DNA of 64,000 nucleotides, taken from Rhabditophanes sp. KR3021 (taxonomy: Eukaryota > Nematoda > Chromadorea > Rhabditida > Alloionematidae). The stretch covers positions 1,550,001 to 1,614,000 of the forward strand of contig CAUJLY010000004.1 of the NCBI GenBank assembly GCA_963281155.1, read 5' to 3'. Position 1 is the first letter of the stretch. Each line of letters opens with the position of its first letter. Shown here one piece after another: positions 58,445-64,000 of the stretch. A program made the position numbers and the translations under genes. The notes under the pieces are model-generated. The model was not told the origin of the DNA. It made no database searches and saw nothing but the letters and a program-made list of their open reading frames with translations.

Positions 58445-61400
58445 AACAATTGAATTTGTTTATTTGTTTTGTAAATAAATAACTAAGGTAAAAGTAATTC
58501 TTTCTAAAATAGACTTCTTGTGTTCACTTTTTTTGAATAAAGTAGCTCAAAAAAGTTTTTTATATATCTTTAGTTTTGAAGTAAATGAATTAGAGGAGGA
58601 ATATATGTATTTTATGTATATATCTAAATATAAATATATCGGAAACACTAATAGAAGTAGGAAGGATTTCTAGGGATTGTTCCCAGAGTTTTGAAGATAT
58701 ATCCTAAAGTTTTGGTGTCGTCTCTTATATCAATGAGAATCGTAAGGGATGTTGTCAGATTGACCACAAATCCTCAAAATAATGGTGTGTGTGTGTGGTC
58801 GTAGATGACTTAATAAAGTATTTGTAGTAAGTAGTATTGTTCTATTGTGGGGTATATATCTTTTAGTCAATTTAGGGCTTGCCTAATAATACGGAACAGC
58901 TTTGAAACTTTTTAAAAATTCGCACTTTAGAATAAATTCAATACACACTACTTTACTTCAATTCTTTTTTGTGCAAAAATCTTAGATAAGTTAAATTATT
59001 TGTGGGTGTCTTTCTTAGGCCACAAGAGAATTGTTATTACTTAAGAGTAAAAAGGGCCAAATACATCTGTTAATTCATTTGTTGTGTCTTTTTGTTTAGG
59101 GTGTAAAAAGATTTGTCGAATTTCGGAAGGGTCCAATTTTTCACGCTACATATCATATCAATAGGGATATATCAGTCAATTTGTAAGTGGCCTATATATC
59201 CTTAACAGTTGCTTAAATGAATTTATTGAAACAAAGTTTTGATGTGTCATATATGTGATACATATATGTATCTTTATCATAATAGTATGTATATACTTGG
59301 GCTGGAGGATATTTTGAACATCATCATCTTAATATCATCTCTAATGAGAAAGCTTTCAAAAAGTACATTCCCAAAAAAGAACTTTTACTATAATATGTCC
59401 CGAAGCTATTCAACAAGTTTAAAGTCATTGAATATTAAATTTAAAAAAATGAAGAGATAAAAGTAAATCTATTATTCATCTCAATTATATAGCCTTAACA
59501 AGAATCCTATACTCACTCACGTATGCTTTACTTTTTTCTTGCTAATTTTGGAGCTTATCCAACAAGTGTCTTAGATAAATACCAACAAAGAGAACTTTCC
59601 TCGTGAGAATCGCAATTGGAAGCTTAAATTTAAAATACACATACATATTTTTTGTTTAATTAAGACGTACATATATTTTCATTATATTGTCGGCCATTGT
59701 CATAGGGACTCTTTTTTATGGTAAATTACTAGAAGAAAGCAAGGGGTTTGCAAGTAAGTCCCTTGATGCAAGATATATCAGGGAAAGCATGCCTCATATG
59801 TCTATTAAAAGTTAATTAATAAGCCTAATCTCATCATACACCTTAACATCATTAAATGTTTCTGTCATGCCATTTAAATATACACGAATCCCAAAGTACA
59901 AGCTTCCCCTTCTACAAGCCTTAATTTGATAAAAATATACTAATTTTGTGAAGCATTTTTTGACAAATATATCAATATATGTTTACGCAAACAAATAATA
60001 AAAATATTTTTGCCTTGAAGCTAGGGAGGAACGGATTTGGGGGGAAGAATTGACAAATTCGTAGTGAAAACTTATAAATTTGTGATGTAGAAGTTGTATT
60101 TGTGTGATGTAAAACTTATATTGTTGTTATAAAAAGTAATTTGTTTTAAAGAACTTATGTATTTGTTGTGGAAAGTAATTTTGGTTAATGAATAGCCGTG
60201 CTAATCACAAAAGAAGTCAAACACAATTGGATTAATTTATAAAGGTGAAATTGAAAGAAGTGTGTTTTACACTTTTCGAATGATTAAACACATCCCACAA
60301 TATTAAACAAACCACTTCAAAAAAGCATTTCCCCTAATTTAAACCCCCTCACTCCTACCAGGTTCCAAATTAACAGGTGCCGGATCATGAACATTAGCCA
60401 ATATAAATGAAACCAATTTAGTAAATTGAAACGTCATCATCACTTTTTTAATGATGTGCGTAATAGTTGTCTTTTTTGGTCAGTAACATTCACCTTTACA
60501 CTAAATATTCATCCCAATTGGACATGCTATATAATAAAATATTTGAAAGAAATTTTTTAAATTAGGTAATAAGAGGTATTATTCTGGAAATAGAGTAAGT
60601 TGTGTTGTGGTAAAAAGATAAAGTGAAGCAAAATAACAATAGCAAAGTGATTTGGGACAGGTATTAGTAAATTTATAAAGACTAAAGTTACAGTCCAAAC
60701 TAAATATCCCTTAAAATGTTTAAATGATGTAGATTAATATTAGTGTAACAGTAGTGCCTTTTATTTAAACAAATATGAACGTACATGAAAATAGCATACA
60801 TAGGAGGTGTTGAAAAGGTAATGTAAGCTTTAAAGGCACCCCTTTTAGAAAATTAGTATACTACTACCCTAAAGGGTACCTTTTTGATAATAACAGTCAA
60901 GTGTTTCACTACAAATAAAAAAATGTATGGTGAAGCCTGAGCTATTCTATTTCTTGTCATTGAAGAATAAACAAGATTTAAGTTTATTTTTTAATTTTGT
61001 AAAATGAAAAAGAAAGGCTTCATTGTTAAGATTTGAAATTGAGCAATAATAGTGGACTAAAAAAGCTTCATCCCTTGGTGGCGTCGCATACATTTTGTCA
61101 TTAAACTTAGTTTAGGAGTGATAAAAAAGAAACAGCCAAGAAATGAGTTTCAAGACTAGTAGGAGAGATGTTTTATGGTGCAAATGTCAGGAGCTTGCCT
61201 AAAAAAGGACTTTATTTATAGGAGTAGGCTAAAAAAGTATGTCTCATCCAAAAGGTTAAGGCTAGTAGTCTTTATAATTTGCGGAGAATTTATTCTTGAT
61301 GATATAATAGTTAACCATAACGGGGTTTCTATCCAATCTTGTCTACTTTTGAAGGCGAACTTAAATTAGATAAGAAAAGTTTTATTGTATATCACAAAAA

Positions 61401-62861
61401 TGGATGAGTAATTGGTTGGAGGGATTCAAAAAGGCATGCACATTTAATATATTTAAATAAAAGAAAAGTGTTTTGTCTATATATACTAAAAAGATCCTAT
61501 AAAAAGAGGAATTTTTATATTATTTAAATGGGACTGTGTAGAGTCGTCATCTCTATAAAACATATAATAGCTTTAAGGATAAAAGTTTCAATTAAAACAC
61601 GTTTATTGCTATCATCATGTTTATTAAAGTAGGAGATGTGTATGGGTGTGAATGGGAGCGTCTATTTCGAAAAAAGGCCCCCAATATAAGGTTGTTGATA
61701 TTTAGAAGAGTGGCACTTGTATATTAGCATATAAAGTGGCCAAAATGAACTTGAATCGTATATTTTTGCGCTTAATTGATGTAGAGATCAAATGAGGTCC
61801 CTTTATTTCCCATTAATAATCAATGGGTAAGTGGTTTTAACAAAAAATTAGCTTAATTTTGTCTGAACCTCAAATATATCTTTCCTCTATTAAATAGAAA
61901 GGGGCAGACAAACTACTAAAACCTATTCCTAAACAACACATTATTATTATTAGGAACATCTAAAAACATGTGCAGCCATCAAGTCCTTTTTTATGAGAAT
62001 CGCTTCTTTTTAAGCAATAATCTTCTTCGTCAAGTGATGATGACGATATGGCAAAACAACGATATCAAAAGGTTTCCATCTCAACTTTAGCCAAAATAAC
62101 TGAGGATGTATGTAGAAGTCAATCTGAATTGTCGAGCCTTTTACTTTCCTTGATATATCAAAAATAATTGCCAGGAAGTACAAGTTAAGTGAATAAGTAT
62201 GAGTCCATACGCACCAATAGTTACCACTGATTAACCAATCCAATCTATGTTTGTGTATATTTGAGATATCTCTTTTTTTGTTTAGATAAATAAATATATA
62301 TTTATGCGAGTTAAGAAAGATGTTATTAGAAGTGGCTCCAACATTCGACTTAAAAAGGAAAAAAACTAACTTTTAGCCATAAATCAAAGTATCCCATTCA
62401 TTTGACATCATCTTCTAAATAACATCGTGGAGAATTGTTTTGCTTGGTTGTAATTTAAAATAAAAAATGAGTGGTGCGTGTAAAATGGTAGTGGTGATAG
62501 CATCCAAGCATCTCCTTCATATCACCATCATATACACACGTTTATTAACGACAAAATTAAATTTAAAAGGCAACAACATATGTGAATGGGTTCTACAAAT
62601 ACTGGTCCTGATGATGAGTTTTCGGTAATTGGTTGGTCCAATTGATGAGCCTTAATTTGAGAGAATCTTGTTTAGCAAGACATCAACAATTTAAAGTAAA
62701 AGTGGGTATCAAAAATATTTTGTTGAGTTGTATTTAGTACGTATGTTAGATTAGACGAGAAGTGTCTTAAGCTATTACATGCTATTAAGACAGAGCCATC
62801 TTAGAATTAGGAAACGTCACAACCTTTCAATCTTTTTTTAGTTTTACATTTTCAAAAACTT
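58445..62861. other. Large intergenic region
   Basis: 4.4 kb between two minus-strand genes. It has a GTGTGTGTGTG microsatellite at about 58783-58796 and an imperfect inverted repeat at 60832-60885. No exon with homology was found. Downstream exons of the small peptide gene at 63 kb should lie in the right part. Confidence 0.45.
60832..60885. repeat. Imperfect inverted repeat
   Basis: The left arm AAAGGCACCCCTTTTAG and the right arm CCTAAAGGGTACCTTT pair with about two mismatches around an 18-bp AT-rich loop. It could be a small hairpin-forming element. The arms are too short for a typical miRNA precursor. Confidence 0.4.
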
Positions 62862-63038
62862 ACTTTGCTGCATTGTATGCCTTTCGGGCATTGAAGCTAT
62901 TTGAGCTATATATCGATGTTGCGGATGCTGATCTTTCCAGGAGCGTCTTCTCTTGTGATCTAATCCAAATGTTTCATGTCCAATCATTCCTTCAACAGCC
63001 AAAGCAAAAATAAATATATAAAAATGTGATGTCTTCAT
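62862..63038 (-). CDS. Small secreted peptide precursor, first exon (incomplete)
   Basis: ATG at 63036-63038 opens MKTSHFYIFIFALAVEGMIG, a good signal peptide, followed by HETFGLDHKRRRSWKDQH and a short basic/His-rich stretch up to HTMQQ, where a consensus donor (A|gtaagttttt) ends the exon in phase 1. HKRRR is a potential prohormone-convertase site. The next exon is not determined: an acceptor near 62416 would add only KDDVK before a stop, and one near 62595 a Cys-rich tail. It is probably a neuropeptide-like or other secreted small protein; no known peptide family motif was seen. Confidence 0.45.
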
Positions 63039-64000
63039 TTTGGGGAGATAATATAAAAAGCCTAAAATGAATTGAAAGTTGTTATTGGAAAAAGCAAATA
63101 AAAATTTGTATAATAATTTTAATTTAAAGTGATTAAGTATTTATATACGTGATATTTACGCTCTTGACAAACAAATTAATTTTCAAAGTCATTTCTTACG
63201 TACAGGAAATATTTGGTAACGGAAGGAAAAAGGTGGATCAAATTTTAGCACAATAGAAACGACTATTTTGAATGAAATGTAAAAGTTCTAGATACGATTA
63301 TTGACTTTGTAATGGCTTTTCTTTATCATTAACACCACCATCAACTTAAATTTCCTTTTGGGGGCACTGTTCAAATGAAACTTAATGCCAAAGTCAATTT
63401 AGATAAAATTATATACACTTTCCGTAAAGGACTTAGGTAAGTCGATTCAAATTGAATTTGTACCAAATTAGAAGCTGATTAAGTTATTAGAAGTCAAATG
63501 AATCAAACATTATTAAATCATAAAATAAATATTAAACATAATTAAGGAACAACACTTAACTTCTACTTTTTATCAAAATAGTACTTAAAGGAATCTATAA
63601 AATGTAATATCTTTTTGGATTGTTGATTTTTTATATCCATACAATGTAGAAGTTAGGGGTGTTAAGGACTGGGACAAACTTCAAGAAAGTGCAAATCTCC
63701 ACTTATATTAAAAATGCCTTTCTATAAAACTGAAAGCTTTTTATAGATCTACCGACTTTTTTAAAAGTAATGGATTGATAATAGGAATATAAATTGTGAA
63801 ATTTATTGTGGGCAACAATTAAGGATTTGTTAGTTACTGACTAAAGACATAAATAACTAAATGTATACATGCTATTTATATGCCGTTTAAGGATAAGCCA
63901 AACAATTAAAGGAATTTAAATGAGCTAGAATAAAGAATGTCAAATGAGGCAACGTCTGAGACATTGTTTCCACTCTCATTTGCTTGATTTTCAAATGACC
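63039..64000. other. Right edge, upstream of the small peptide gene
   Basis: About 960 bp of AT-rich sequence with no supported feature. Confidence 0.4.

Noticed and set aside
60832..60885. MicroRNA precursor at the inverted repeat
   Set aside because: The arms are under 19 bp with mismatches, and neither matches a conserved nematode miRNA seed that I know.
1..64000. CRISPR arrays, prokaryotic operons, rRNA or spliced-leader RNA genes
   Set aside because: The sequence is eukaryotic nuclear DNA; no regularly spaced repeats, rRNA or SL1-like donor sequence was found.

Overview
The window is nuclear DNA of a nematode. It is AT-rich, with multi-exon genes, mostly 40-60 bp GT-AG introns ending in TTTTAG or TTTCAG, a splice-leader-type acceptor right before some start codons, and one closely spaced gene pair that looks like an operon. 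The families fit as well: Patched-related, ODR-2-like Ly6, S28 prolyl-carboxypeptidase-like, RFamide precursor, VIG-1, UBR-5 and a SIX homeobox gene. I cannot name the species. All spliced models below were built by hand from splice motifs and reading phase.

Layout. 1-1406 (-): 5' part of ubr-5, running off the left edge. 3094-5020 (+): BTB-kelch gene. 9059-9760 (+): unrecognised basic/Ser-rich protein. 12680-13019 (+): RFamide-type neuropeptide precursor. 13605-14871 (-): macrodomain + RING + Deltex C-terminal domain protein. 15869-16878 (-): hAT transposase remains. 17318-18970 (+): leucine-rich protein of a local family, whose second copy (28353-29977, frameshifted) and third, ruined copy (36215-36686) lie downstream. 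19724-20775 (+): vig-1/SERBP1. 21188-23441 (+): divergent SLC6-like transporter. 24089-24600 (+): broken bud-13 copy. 25456-25683 (-) rpb-12 is divergent from an apparent two-gene operon of NTF2-like/DUF2358-type mitochondrial proteins (25831-27391, +). 30428-34834 (-): seven-exon Patched-related gene with a 25-nt microexon and an unusually long intron. 36841-38346 (-): unrecognised coiled-coil/basic-tail protein. 38518-39098 (+): zinc-finger-type pseudogene. 39279-41117 (-): BTBD8-like double-BTB gene with an apparent one-base frameshift. 42337-43238 (-): short-chain dehydrogenase. 43930-45064 (+): RGG-type and kelch-type gene fragments. 46584-51080 (+): tandem S28 serine peptidases behind a cluster of intestinal GATA-type sites. 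52550-53354 (+): CCDC9-like. 55463-57296 (+): SIX homeobox. 57578-58444 (-): ODR-2-like Ly6 protein. 62862-63038 (-): first exon of a small secreted peptide gene.

Most genes are unrelated housekeeping or neuronal loci, as is usual in nematode chromosomes. The left-centre part (13.6-45 kb) is the dynamic part, with a transposon fossil, a small lineage-specific family and several pseudogenes. The most unusual gene is the macro-RING-DTC protein. It puts an ADP-ribose-reader-like fold and a Deltex-type E3 module in one chain, but the residues known to give Deltex enzymes their ADP-ribose chemistry are replaced.
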